Assembly: GCF_002023715.1 (NCBI RefSeq)
Contig: NZ_MAHX01000013.1
Location: 62,001 to 126,000 of the forward strand
Source of the DNA: Elizabethkingia occulta
Lineage (GTDB): Bacteria; Bacteroidota; Bacteroidia; Flavobacteriales; Weeksellaceae
Length of the DNA stretch: 64,000 nucleotides
Direction of reading: 5' to 3'
How positions within the stretch are numbered: the stretch's first letter is position 1; each line of letters opens with the position of its first letter. This document shows, piece by piece, positions 33,716 to 42,491 of this stretch. The notes under the pieces are model-generated. The model was not told the DNA's origin, ran no database searches, and was given only the letters and a program-made list of their open reading frames with translations. The position numbers were made by a program, and so were the translations under genes.

Positions 33716-34429
33716 CTAAATACCCAAAAGGCTAAATAATTCGTCTTTTTTTGTCAGTGCAATAGGAATTGTTTTACCATTATTCAGCTCTGCTGTATTT
33801 CCTGAAATGGATTTTATAGCATTTATTTTTACAATAAAAGACCTGTGTATTCTGAAATATTTTAAAGGCAACAATACATCTTCCATTGACTTCATAGTTG
33901 CTAATGTTGTAAGAGATTCCGAGGGGGTTACAATTTTCAGGTAATCTCCCAAAGCTTCTATGTAAAGAATGTCTTTCAGGATCACCTTTACAAGCTTACC
34001 ATTTACTTTTACAAATATATATTCAGAGGAAGGTAGCTCTGGTTTTAAAGATTCGGTACTTGCTAAATCAGCTCTGTCTTTTGCCCTGTTTACAGCCTTC
34101 AGAAACCGGTCATATGCAACAGGCTTTACCAGGTAATCAACAACACCATTTTCAAAGCCATCCAACGCAAAATCCCGATGTGCAGTGATAAATACTATTA
34201 ATGGAGGTTTGGTAAGAGAACGGATGAGGTTTATACCATTGATTTTTGGCATTTGAATATCACTAAAGATTATATCTGTTTCGTTGGACTGCAGATAGGT
34301 TAATGCTTCTATAGGATCCTCAAAGGAGGCTCTTAGTTCCAGAAAGGGTATGGTTTGTACAAAACCAACAATCAGTTCTTTCCCAATAGGTTCATCGTCA
34401 ACAACGATACAGCGTAATTTATCAGCCAT
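33716..34429 (-). CDS. LytTR-family response regulator
   Basis: A 237-residue two-component regulator. The receiver domain has the acidic pair Asp11-Asp12 (CIVVDDEP), the phosphoacceptor Asp57 (FSDIQMPKING) and the signalling Lys in DYLVKPV. The C-terminal LytTR DNA-binding domain (about residues 135-237) has VKVILKDILYIEALGDYLKI and FRIHRSFIVKINAI. It starts two bases after the stop of the histidine kinase gene, so the pair is cotranscribed. The nearby TonB receptor operon is a plausible target, which is an inference. Confidence 0.94.
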   Translation of the reverse strand: MADKLRCIVVDDEPIGKELIVGFVQTIPFLELRASFEDPIEALTYLQSNETDIIFSDIQMPKINGINLIRSLTKPPLIVFITAHRDFALDGFENGVVDYLVKPVAYDRFLKAVNRAKDRADLASTESLKPELPSSEYIFVKVNGKLVKVILKDILYIEALGDYLKIVTPSESLTTLATMKSMEDVLLPLKYFRIHRSFIVKINAIKSISGNTAELNNGKTIPIALTKKDELFSLLGI

Positions 34430-34431
34430 TT

Positions 34432-35595
34432 TTATTTTAAATTTATGGATAGTGAAACAGAAAAATAAGTTTCTTTATCTTCTATTTTAAATTCATGTTT
34501 GCCGGGGTAGATCAGGGCTAGCCTTTTCTCAATATTTTTAATTCCGATTCCTCCCAGAGCAGCCTTTTTGGATGGGCTTTTTTCTTTGTTATTCTCAATG
34601 AGAAAATTAAAAATATTATCCACAATATTTATATTTATTTTCACAAAATTATTTTCAGGTTCTTTCAGTCCATATTTAAAAGCATTTTCTATGAAGGTAA
34701 ATGTCAGCAGAGGGGCTATCATTAGATTCTGCATTTCCTCAGGAGCATCAATATTTAATGAGATATCTTTGTTTTTGGAGTGTCGCATTTTCTCCAGGGA
34801 AAAATAATTGCGGATAAAATCTAATTCTTTTTCGAGAGCGACCTTTTCGGTGTCCGACTCATATAAAGAATAGGCCATAAGGTTTGAGATACTGATAATA
34901 GTTTGAGGAGCAGAAGGATCATTTTTAACAACCAAGCCATAAAGATTGTTCATGGTATTAAATAAAAAATGTGGATTGAGCTGAGATTTAAGAAAATCTT
35001 TTTCTATGTTTAGATTCTGAAGCTCCAAATCTAAAGTTTGTTTTTGAAAAAATATAGTTCTGCTAAAAAGCCTTGTAGCGTCAAAAAGCATTTTTGTGAA
35101 AAATAGCGGTGAAAATGAATAAATAACTTGTATCGTATTCCCCAATACAGTTTCTACTGATAAGGCTTCCGAAAGCTTTAAAGCCGCATTTTTCTTTATA
35201 ATATCCTTTAGGGGCCCATTGTGAATATCAATATTAAAATAATTCAGTACAACAAGTTGTAAATGGTTAACAAATAACCATGTATAGACAGCAAGGGGCA
35301 GACATAGGATAAGAAATAAAATCCCAAAACGACCTTTAATGATATAAGGAATAACCAGATAGAAAAGCAAATAAAATACAACAATATTATTAATAGCCGC
35401 TCTGAAGGTGACTAAGAAACTAACTATTAGCGGTAGTTTTATCTCCATTATATAGTATAAAAATAATAATGTGGAAAAGAAAATCCACATGCTCATATGG
35501 CATAGGACTCTTATAAGAGGCGTATAATGCTTATCGAAATTTATATTAGAAATTCTTTCTAAAAAAGGAGTCATTTTCTGATGAGGTATGTGCAT
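34432..35595 (-). CDS. LytS/YehU-type sensor histidine kinase
   Basis: A 387-residue membrane kinase. Four hydrophobic segments span about residues 28-190, then a short coiled coil leads to the His_kinase motif LKSQLNPHFLFNTMNNLYGL. The ATPase part has APLLTFTFIENAFKYGLK (N box) and GGIGIKNIEKRLALIYPG (G box). It has no large extracellular sensor domain, so it probably senses within the membrane. It is the partner of the adjacent LytTR regulator. A terminator-like hairpin lies between it and the upstream TPR-like gene. Confidence 0.93.
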   Translation of the reverse strand: MHIPHQKMTPFLERISNINFDKHYTPLIRVLCHMSMWIFFSTLLFLYYIMEIKLPLIVSFLVTFRAAINNIVVFYLLFYLVIPYIIKGRFGILFLILCLPLAVYTWLFVNHLQLVVLNYFNIDIHNGPLKDIIKKNAALKLSEALSVETVLGNTIQVIYSFSPLFFTKMLFDATRLFSRTIFFQKQTLDLELQNLNIEKDFLKSQLNPHFLFNTMNNLYGLVVKNDPSAPQTIISISNLMAYSLYESDTEKVALEKELDFIRNYFSLEKMRHSKNKDISLNIDAPEEMQNLMIAPLLTFTFIENAFKYGLKEPENNFVKININIVDNIFNFLIENNKEKSPSKKAALGGIGIKNIEKRLALIYPGKHEFKIEDKETYFSVSLSINLK

Positions 35596-35677
35596 ATTTT
35601 TACTTAATCATTTAGAAAGAAGCAAAAATATCATAATTATTAATCCGTGAAGTAAATTTTATCGAATAAAAAAGAAA

Positions 35678-35703
35678 AGCTTACAAAATAAATAATGTAA
35701 GCT
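35678..35703 (-). terminator. Terminator after the TPR-like gene (minus strand)
   Basis: On the minus strand, AGCTTAC pairs with GTAAGCT around a 12-base loop, followed by TTTTCTTTTTT. It would reduce read-through into the histidine kinase gene. Confidence 0.6.
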
Positions 35704-35718
35704 CTTGGATCAAGCATA

Positions 35719-36381
35719 CTAATCTTGTTTACAGCTGTCTTTGATTTTGGAAAGCAGTTCCTTTTCTCCCCATGTTGGATAGTTTTTGCCTGCAGGCTTA
35801 AAGCTGGCAAATGATTCTTTATTTTTCTGAAGTTTATTGCAAAGATCATTATCTTTTTTCCCCATGAAGCCATTCATTCTATCCTCAAATAAATTCAGTA
35901 GATACTGAGGTCTTGGATTCGCAGGGTTTATAGTAATTGCTTTTTGGTAATTGCTGATAACATCTTTGTAGTATATCTGTCCGTTTTTCTGTGGATCCTG
36001 AGTAATTTTGGCATAATAGTAATAACCTAATAGCGTATATAATTCAGATTTATCAGAAGCAGGATTGTCTAATAATTTTTCAATCCGTTCTTTAGCATCT
36101 GTTAGTATTGCTTCCTTTTTATCAGGATCAGTAAAGAAGGACATAGAAGTTTCCATATAACTAACATAGTATGACGGTAGCCAGTAATTGGAATCCAGAG
36201 ATTCTATTCTTTTAATTTCATTAACCGAATTTTGTATGTAATTTTCTGTATGAACAGTTTTCGCCTTCTCCAGAGCCTTCTCCAGAAAGTCTTCTTGCTT
36301 TTCGGAAGACACGCTAGACTGTGCCATACAGTTAAATTGTATTAGAATAAAAACTGCAAGAGGTAATGTTTTTAGTTTCAT
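35719..36381 (-). CDS. Exported TPR-like protein
   Basis: A 220-residue protein with a signal peptide (lipobox-like FNCMAQ, so either cleaved before Gln or weakly lipidated). The body is helical with tetratricopeptide-like repeats (EKALEKAKTVHTENYIQNSVNEIK, KDVISNYQKAITINPANPRPQYLLNLFED). It lies 96 bases after the TonB-receptor gene and is probably cotranscribed with it. Homologous small TPR proteins next to TonB receptors are common in Bacteroidota, but their function is unknown to me. Confidence 0.72.
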   Translation of the reverse strand: MKLKTLPLAVFILIQFNCMAQSSVSSEKQEDFLEKALEKAKTVHTENYIQNSVNEIKRIESLDSNYWLPSYYVSYMETSMSFFTDPDKKEAILTDAKERIEKLLDNPASDKSELYTLLGYYYYAKITQDPQKNGQIYYKDVISNYQKAITINPANPRPQYLLNLFEDRMNGFMGKKDNDLCNKLQKNKESFASFKPAGKNYPTWGEKELLSKIKDSCKQD

Positions 36382-36477
36382 AAGATTATTTTTTGGAGTT
36401 AAATTGATGTTTTTTATTGTTTTAAGTATTGTGTATTTATATATTGTGTAACAGGGGATTTTCAGAATAGATGATTA

Positions 36478-38640
36478 CTAAAAGTTCGAGACATCGTATG
36501 CTGAATTATTTTTGAGTGATATGAAAATACCGATATAGAAGAATCTGTTTCTTGAGGCTGTAATAGGTTCATTGTTGTAGAATCCGTTATTATTTGGATG
36601 CTGTGCAAATCGATAAGAGAAAATATTTTCCCGTCCCAATAGATTAGATAGAGAAGTATACAGAATCACCTTTTTCCCAAGCAAAATACTTGCATTAGCA
36701 TCCAAGCTGCTGTATACTGGGGTTTTCGATTGGTTGAATCCTTGTAAGCCTGGATTATTGTAAGTCCTTCCGCTGGCAAAAGTGTGAGTAATTCCGAAAT
36801 AAGTTTTAATAGGTGATATGTAGTAAAGTGCATTCAGCCTGATATTATGCTTTGATGCAAAAGATGGCGTTGCGGTTTCAGTATATCTTTCATACAATCT
36901 TTTAGAATCATTGTAAGAGTATGAAAGTGAATATTTGAAATTTTTGATATTCTTATCATCCGAAAAATAAACATCAAAACCCTTACTGTCTCCAAATCCG
37001 TTAGAGGTATACTCATTATCCTTCCATAAATGTAAGTTTGAATATTTCTTGTAATAAAATTCTGTTTTCAGGCTGATACCGTGATTGTCATAACTAAAGC
37101 TGGCAATATATTGATCTGAAATTTCTTGAGACAGATTATTAGATTTGGCTAATACCACATTTCCTGGTAATTGGTAATATCTTCCATATATTAATGATGA
37201 CTGGAACTTTTTATTGATATAATCCAATGATAATCTCGGATAGAAAACAGATGATTTATTGTAATCATTATATTCTGCTCTTGCTGAAATATTAGTATAT
37301 AAGCCTTTATGTAACCTTAGCTGATTGTCTGCAAAGATTGCTGATATAAAATAATTGAGTTTTTGATTCTGCAATTTCTGGTCATTCAGATAATATTGAT
37401 TGTCATAGTTTCTTACAAAACTTTCAGCACCAGCAGTTAATTTATAGTACTTGGAGAATGTTTTTCTAAGTCTGAATTTTGCATGGATTTCCTGTTGTGC
37501 TTCATTGTAAGCATCACCGCTAACCTGTGTATTACTGTATTTGTCATCTACTCTTGAGAAAGCCAGTCCTGCAAAATATTGTAATCCGTTTTTAGGTTTT
37601 GTTTGGTAGGTTGTGTTCAGATAATAGTTGTTTTCTGCCAGTCCCAGATCTCTGGATTGTAGAGTGTTTATATCATTGTATTCTCTGCTGAAATCAGTTC
37701 TGTTGTAGCCCCAGTAGACCTTTAGCTGTGATTTGTCTTTAAATATATTTTTAAATTGTCCTTCCCCGGAAAAGTTGCTGTAATCTTTTTTCCATGTATA
37801 GCGGTCAGGAAAAATACGGTTGTATAAACCCAGATTTGTATAATTGAGGTTAAAAGATACAGACTGATGCTCTTTTCCCAAAGTTCCGCCACCACCAACA
37901 CTAAGTGGGGAGAAATTAATTCCCAGTTTAGATTCACCGGAAACATCTTTTGTTTCCATTGGTAATACTGATGACAAAGCCTGCCCATATTCTAATTCAT
38001 AGCCGCCCAGAGATAAATTGATTCCCTTAAAAATGAAAGGAGAGAATCTTCCACGGGAGGGTGTGTCTTGTGCATTTGCGGTATATGGTGAAAATACGTG
38101 CATACCATCAATATAGGTTCCTAGTTCGTTACTGTCTCCACCACGAATGTAAAGCTTACCATCTTCTCCTACTTTCTGGGTTCCGGGTAGGGATTGCAGG
38201 GCGCCCATAATATCACCATTAGAACTGCCAGTCATTACAACATCCAGAGCATTCAGTTGTTCCACACCTCTGCTTTTTCCCAAACTAAAAGAATTGGCAG
38301 AAATAACTACCTCATCTATGGATTTTGCTTTTTTATCGATCAGTATATTTCCCAGATCCAAAACCGATGGTGTATTGCTATCCAGGCTAATTGATTTACT
38401 TTCATATCCTGTAGCATTTATAATTAATATTATTTTCTCAGGAGTCTGATCTTTTTCTAGATTAATTTTAAACTGTCCCTGCTCATTTGTAGTATCTCCC
38501 AGGATTGTATTTTCCAGATATATATTTGCTCCCGAAATCGGAGTTTTGCCAGTGCTCTTTACAATGCCGGTAATACTTGTCTGAGAATAGACTACCGAAA
38601 AAATAAGTATTGCAGAGATAGAGAATAATTTATTTAACAT
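36478..38640 (-). CDS. TonB-dependent receptor with N-terminal carboxypeptidase-like domain
   Basis: A 720-residue outer-membrane receptor. A signal peptide (cleaved near VVYS-QTS) is followed by a CarboxypepD_reg-like domain (TSITGIVKSTGKTPISGANIYLENT), a plug (GDIMGALQSLPGTQKVGEDG and LYIRGGDSNELGTYIDGM), and a barrel ending in Phe after SAYDVSNF. No SusD gene follows, so it is not a glycan SusCD system; metal, cofactor or peptide uptake is possible. The downstream TPR-like and LytS/LytTR genes suggest a regulated uptake locus. A -7-like TACATTTG on the minus strand is at 38678-38685. Confidence 0.92.
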   Translation of the reverse strand: MLNKLFSISAILIFSVVYSQTSITGIVKSTGKTPISGANIYLENTILGDTTNEQGQFKINLEKDQTPEKIILIINATGYESKSISLDSNTPSVLDLGNILIDKKAKSIDEVVISANSFSLGKSRGVEQLNALDVVMTGSSNGDIMGALQSLPGTQKVGEDGKLYIRGGDSNELGTYIDGMHVFSPYTANAQDTPSRGRFSPFIFKGINLSLGGYELEYGQALSSVLPMETKDVSGESKLGINFSPLSVGGGGTLGKEHQSVSFNLNYTNLGLYNRIFPDRYTWKKDYSNFSGEGQFKNIFKDKSQLKVYWGYNRTDFSREYNDINTLQSRDLGLAENNYYLNTTYQTKPKNGLQYFAGLAFSRVDDKYSNTQVSGDAYNEAQQEIHAKFRLRKTFSKYYKLTAGAESFVRNYDNQYYLNDQKLQNQKLNYFISAIFADNQLRLHKGLYTNISARAEYNDYNKSSVFYPRLSLDYINKKFQSSLIYGRYYQLPGNVVLAKSNNLSQEISDQYIASFSYDNHGISLKTEFYYKKYSNLHLWKDNEYTSNGFGDSKGFDVYFSDDKNIKNFKYSLSYSYNDSKRLYERYTETATPSFASKHNIRLNALYYISPIKTYFGITHTFASGRTYNNPGLQGFNQSKTPVYSSLDANASILLGKKVILYTSLSNLLGRENIFSYRFAQHPNNNGFYNNEPITASRNRFFYIGIFISLKNNSAYDVSNF

Positions 38641-38843
38641 TTGACTGATTTTAATTGTTGTTGTTTAATTGATGGGTCAAATGTAGAAGAGCAGGGTAAT
38701 GAATGAAATTTTTTTCGATGAGATAAGAATTTCAGCGGACGAATATGATCAGATTATCGGTGAACAATTATTAAGATAATCTTTCGTTGTATGAATCTAT
38801 GAAGTATATTTACAATAGCGAATAATCGGAACAAATTACTGAT

Positions 38844-39836
38844 ATGAAATTGAAATTAAGCATTTTAGATCAGTCACCTGTGATTAAAGGAGGTACAGCT
38901 GCATTTGCACTTCGGAATAGCTTAGAGCTTGCCAGAATGGCAGATGAGTCCGGATACCACAGTATATTATATTCCGAGCATCACGGAGTCGCAGCTTACG
39001 GAAGTCCCAGCCCGGAGTTGCTAACGGCCATAGTCCTTGCAGAAACAAAAAAGATAAAAGCCGGGACAGGAGGTATTATGCTGCGGAATTATTCTGCATT
39101 TAAAATTGCCGAATGGTCCAAAATGCTTGCAACAATGTTTCCCGATAGATTTATATTAGGGTTGGGGAAAGCTCCGGGAGGTCTGAAAGATGCTGTTTTA
39201 GCATTAAATAACAACAAACCACCCGTTCTTAACGATCTGAATAAAAAACTTGAAGAGATAATAGCTTATATTACTGGACAAAACTCTGTGTATGAAGATT
39301 TAATTGCTCAGCCGGAAAAACCTTTAATCTTCCCGGAAATACTGTGGTTGGGTTCAGGAGTTGGTTCAGCAAAGGAAGCTGCAGCTAAAGGAGTAGGATA
39401 TTCAATGGCTGGTTTTATTTCCGATAATTCCGGAGAAGATGCTTATAATTTGTATCATGAAGAATTTAATAATGATGGATATACAGATAAACCGGTTTTT
39501 CAGGTCGCATTATCAGTTTCAGTAGCCGCAGATACAGAGCAAGCACGGAAAAATGCCTACGGAATGGTATACCAGTTTGTACAATCCAGAAAATTATTAG
39601 CCCCGGATAAGCTTATGCCTTATGCTGAAGTAGAAGCCTTGATTGCAGGAAGTGTTGATGAGAGTTTGTTTTACTCCTTGCTGGACAAAGTTGTTATAGG
39701 TACTCCCCATACAATATCATCTCAATTAGAAAAGAAAGCAATTCAGTATAAAACCAACGATCTTATGTTGTTATGCAATATGTTTAAGGAAGAAGATCGA
39801 TTATTTACTTACAAAAGCATCATAGAAAATGCTTAA
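38844..39836 (+). CDS. LLM-class flavin-dependent oxidoreductase (MsnO8-like)
   Basis: A 330-residue bacterial-luciferase-fold monooxygenase. The family features are N-terminal LSILDQSPVIKGGTAAFALRNS, then the YHSILYSEHHGVAAYGSPSPE segment, TKKIKAGTGGIMLRNYS and FPDRFILGLGKAPGG. It should use FMNH2 or F420-like flavin with O2; most likely FMN, from the organism type. The substrate is unknown. It is divergent from the TonB receptor and stands alone. Confidence 0.9.
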   Translation: MKLKLSILDQSPVIKGGTAAFALRNSLELARMADESGYHSILYSEHHGVAAYGSPSPELLTAIVLAETKKIKAGTGGIMLRNYSAFKIAEWSKMLATMFPDRFILGLGKAPGGLKDAVLALNNNKPPVLNDLNKKLEEIIAYITGQNSVYEDLIAQPEKPLIFPEILWLGSGVGSAKEAAAKGVGYSMAGFISDNSGEDAYNLYHEEFNNDGYTDKPVFQVALSVSVAADTEQARKNAYGMVYQFVQSRKLLAPDKLMPYAEVEALIAGSVDESLFYSLLDKVVIGTPHTISSQLEKKAIQYKTNDLMLLCNMFKEEDRLFTYKSIIENA

Positions 39837-39929
39837 AAGAAACATAATTTAGAAATGAGCCTTTGACAGTTTTTATTATTTTGTTTACTTTACATTATAC
39901 AAAGTTTATAAAATCCAGTTTAACAGAAA

Positions 39930-40472
39930 ATGAAAACAATAGTTCAAAAATTGAGAGAAGAGCAAAACCTGACTCAAACTGAACTTGCAGAGAAATCCGG
40001 GATTTCATTAAGAACTGTTCAGCGGATTGAAGCCGGGAATATTCCGAAAGGTTACACTCTAAAAGCACTCGCTTCGGCCTTGAAAGCTACTCCTGAGGAT
40101 TTAATTCTCAAAAATGAAGAAACAATTAATGTTGACAGAGCTAAACTAATCAACCTTTCCGCTTTATTAGGATTAGTTATTCCACTTGGCGGAATTATCT
40201 TTCCCTTGATACTAACCTATAAAACAAAAGATATAAAGAATAGAGAATTGGGAAAATGTATTGTAAGTACCCAGATTATTCTGGCATTTATCGTTTCAGT
40301 TTCTATGATAACAAGTCCGTTTATTCAGAAAGCATTATCTGTGAAATTTCCACTTTTTATTATTCCTCTGGTTATATTAATCTGCCTGAAATTATTTGTA
40401 GTTATCCACAATGGTATCTGTCTTAATAAAAACGGCAATATTTTTATTAAGTTGAAAACCAGCTTCTTGTAG
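39930..40472 (+). CDS. XRE-family HTH protein with membrane-anchored C-terminus
   Basis: A 180-residue protein. Residues 4-58 form a Cro/C1-type helix-turn-helix (LREEQNLTQTELAEKSGISLRTVQRIEAG). The rest contains three hydrophobic segments (LSALLGLVIPLGGIIFPLIL, IILAFIVSVSMIT, FIIPLVILICLKLFVVI), so it is likely a membrane-tethered regulator. This architecture, HTH plus a DUF4870-like membrane region, is common in Flavobacteriia. The signal and targets are unknown. Confidence 0.85.
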   Translation: MKTIVQKLREEQNLTQTELAEKSGISLRTVQRIEAGNIPKGYTLKALASALKATPEDLILKNEETINVDRAKLINLSALLGLVIPLGGIIFPLILTYKTKDIKNRELGKCIVSTQIILAFIVSVSMITSPFIQKALSVKFPLFIIPLVILICLKLFVVIHNGICLNKNGNIFIKLKTSFL

Positions 40473-40559
40473 TGTTTGACGTAAAACTGGCGTAAGATTG
40501 TCATATTGTTTTTGTGGAAAAACAGATTCATAAATCCGAATCTTGTACAAAAATCTGAA

Positions 40560-41474
40560 ATGAAAATCTTTAAAAAAATTGTACTAGCCTTTTTAGGTGT
40601 TTTAGTTCTAGCCATAATATCAGGCTATATTTATTTTGACCGAAAATTCACTCCGGAAGATAACTATTTAACCATAGAGAAAGAAAGCGGAAAGATTCCT
40701 ATAACCTGGCTGGAAGAGAATAAAAATGTTCTGCTATTGCCAATTCATTTTTATGGTGATTCCACAGTATATTATTTACAGTTTGATACAGGATCACCCT
40801 ATACTTTGTTTTATACCGGAGCTATAAAGAATATAAAAGGAATTGTAACTTCAAATGAGCGGAGTAAAGCAACATTTTATCTGGGGAATACAAAAGTTAC
40901 TTCGGATAAGTTCAGAATTATAGATACCGGAGAAGATTCTCATAAGAATGATTCTTTAAAAATTATCGGTACACTGGGAGCAGATATTCTTGAAGACAGA
41001 AAAACTGTTATCAGCTTCAAAGAAAATTATATTGTTTTTAATCTAACAGACACTCCTATTGGTTTTGGGAAAAATCTGGCAGATTTTACTTTTAAGAAAA
41101 GGCATATCATTATTCCGGCAATGCTAAAAGGTAATAAAGAAAAATTTCTTTACGACTCAGGGACCAGTGCTTACGAGTTACTAACATCAAAAGAAATATG
41201 GGAAAGCCTAAAGTCAAAAGATTCAAAAGTTAATAAAGAAAAAGCCAATTCCTGGCAGAATGTTTTAATCACTTATACCGCAAAGACAGATAATCTTATA
41301 AAAATAGGAAGCAAAGATATACCACTAAACAATGTTACTTATGTAGAAGGTTTTTCACAGGCTCAGTATTCTATGATGAAATTTTCCGGAATGACAGGAA
41401 TGTTGGGTAATAAAGTCTTTCTGAATAAAAGCCTGTATATTGACTGCCTTAATCATAAGCTAGGCATTGAATAA
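40560..41474 (+). CDS. Membrane-anchored retropepsin-like aspartic protease family protein
   Basis: A 304-residue protein with an N-terminal membrane anchor (IFKKIVLAFLGVLVLAIISG). Two pepsin-type motifs are visible: LQFDTGSPYTLFYT, and later FLYDSGTSAYELLTS. Each has D-T/S-G, so the two lobes could form one active site, or the protein could dimerise. The ATG at 40560 was preferred to a TTG at 40506, which would add 18 residues with no family character. A protein with the same design is encoded at 54937-56082. Proteolysis is inferred, and the substrate is unknown. Confidence 0.78.
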   Translation: MKIFKKIVLAFLGVLVLAIISGYIYFDRKFTPEDNYLTIEKESGKIPITWLEENKNVLLLPIHFYGDSTVYYLQFDTGSPYTLFYTGAIKNIKGIVTSNERSKATFYLGNTKVTSDKFRIIDTGEDSHKNDSLKIIGTLGADILEDRKTVISFKENYIVFNLTDTPIGFGKNLADFTFKKRHIIIPAMLKGNKEKFLYDSGTSAYELLTSKEIWESLKSKDSKVNKEKANSWQNVLITYTAKTDNLIKIGSKDIPLNNVTYVEGFSQAQYSMMKFSGMTGMLGNKVFLNKSLYIDCLNHKLGIE

Positions 41475-41630
41475 ATTACATTATTTCTGTTGCATATTTA
41501 ACTTTATATAGCTTTCTGAAAACTGTAAACGGATTTTATTATTATTGTTAATCCGAATCTTATTTAGCAATATTCTCTTTTGTTTTGTTTATGAATTTCG
41601 TATCTTTATTAGGTATTAAATAATTAAGCT

Positions 41631-41768
41631 ATGAAAGAGTCTGACAGAAATATACCAAACGGACTTGTGCTTGGTGTTATTGGAGTACTTGTTGTGATGA
41701 TCATTGTTTATCTCGTTATAGCTTTATTTTTTCCGGATGTTTTAACTTCTATGAGCGAAGCAAAATAA
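41631..41768 (+). CDS. Small single-pass membrane protein (45 aa)
   Basis: A 45-residue peptide with a short polar N-terminus (MKESDRNIPNG), one hydrophobic segment of about 25 residues (VLGVIGVLVVMIIVYLVIAL) and a short tail. A TATCTTTA close to the -7 consensus lies about 30 bases upstream. The clean membrane-protein pattern and the start/stop bounded frame support it, but I recognise no family. It is too short for firm calling. Confidence 0.5.
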   Translation: MKESDRNIPNGLVLGVIGVLVVMIIVYLVIALFFPDVLTSMSEAK

Positions 41769-41840
41769 TAAGGGAAAATAAATAAGTGATCGATACAACA
41801 AATACGGCCTTTACAACGTTATTAATGATGAAAATTAATA

Positions 41841-42449
41841 ATGAGGAAATTATTTTTTGTTTTTTTAGGGGTACTGATCTGGACAGGAGGCAAGTCTCAG
41901 TCCGCTCGTTGTTATGATCTTAGTACGGTTCTTAAAGTAGAGCCAACCCCTATTTATAAACAACATCTAGATGCTTCGGCAAAGTTTAATATTAACATTC
42001 TGGAGAACACCAAGAGTATAAATAAGTACACTAAAAAAGGAAAGCTTGTTTCTATAGGAAGTCTTGGGAAAGGTTACCGGATTCAGAAACTGGATTATAG
42101 CCGGGCTTATTTGGTTCCAAAGGCCAAAACGACACTTCGGGGCATCGCTAAAAAGTTTAATGCAAATACAAAAGGGAGTACGCTTACAATTACCTCTCTT
42201 ACCAGAACTCTGGAAGATCAGTGCCGCTTGCGGAGAGTAAACCCTAATGCATCTTTAGGAATCAGTTCTCATAATTATGGTAATTCTTTTGATATTTCTT
42301 ATGTCCGCTTCAATGACAGACATAAGTCTAACCCCAGGCTGGACGCAGCGCTGGAAAAGGTACTGAATGTTTACAGGGATGAAGGAAAACTCTACTATAT
42401 TAAAGAAAGGCAACAGAGCTGTTATCATGTAACAGTACGTAACTATTAA
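41841..42449 (+). CDS. M15-like / DUF5715 family exported protein
   Basis: A 202-residue protein with a signal peptide (cleaved near GGKSQS). The C-terminal half looks like a D-Ala-D-Ala carboxypeptidase of the M15 type: ITSLTRTLEDQCRL, then SSHNYGNSFDISY with His and Asp as zinc ligands, and CYHVTV with the third His. A peptidoglycan role is inferred from the fold. The protein ends at a bidirectional terminator shared with the convergent phytase-like gene. Confidence 0.8.
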   Translation: MRKLFFVFLGVLIWTGGKSQSARCYDLSTVLKVEPTPIYKQHLDASAKFNINILENTKSINKYTKKGKLVSIGSLGKGYRIQKLDYSRAYLVPKAKTTLRGIAKKFNANTKGSTLTITSLTRTLEDQCRLRRVNPNASLGISSHNYGNSFDISYVRFNDRHKSNPRLDAALEKVLNVYRDEGKLYYIKERQQSCYHVTVRNY

Positions 42450-42451
42450 AT

Positions 42452-42486
42452 GAAAGAGCCTTCACATCATCTGAAGGCTCTTTCGT
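42452..42486. terminator. Bidirectional terminator
   Basis: A 13-base stem, GAAAGAGCCTTCA / TGAAGGCTCTTTC, with a 7-base loop, between convergent genes. Confidence 0.8.
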
Positions 42487-42491
42487 GAAAT

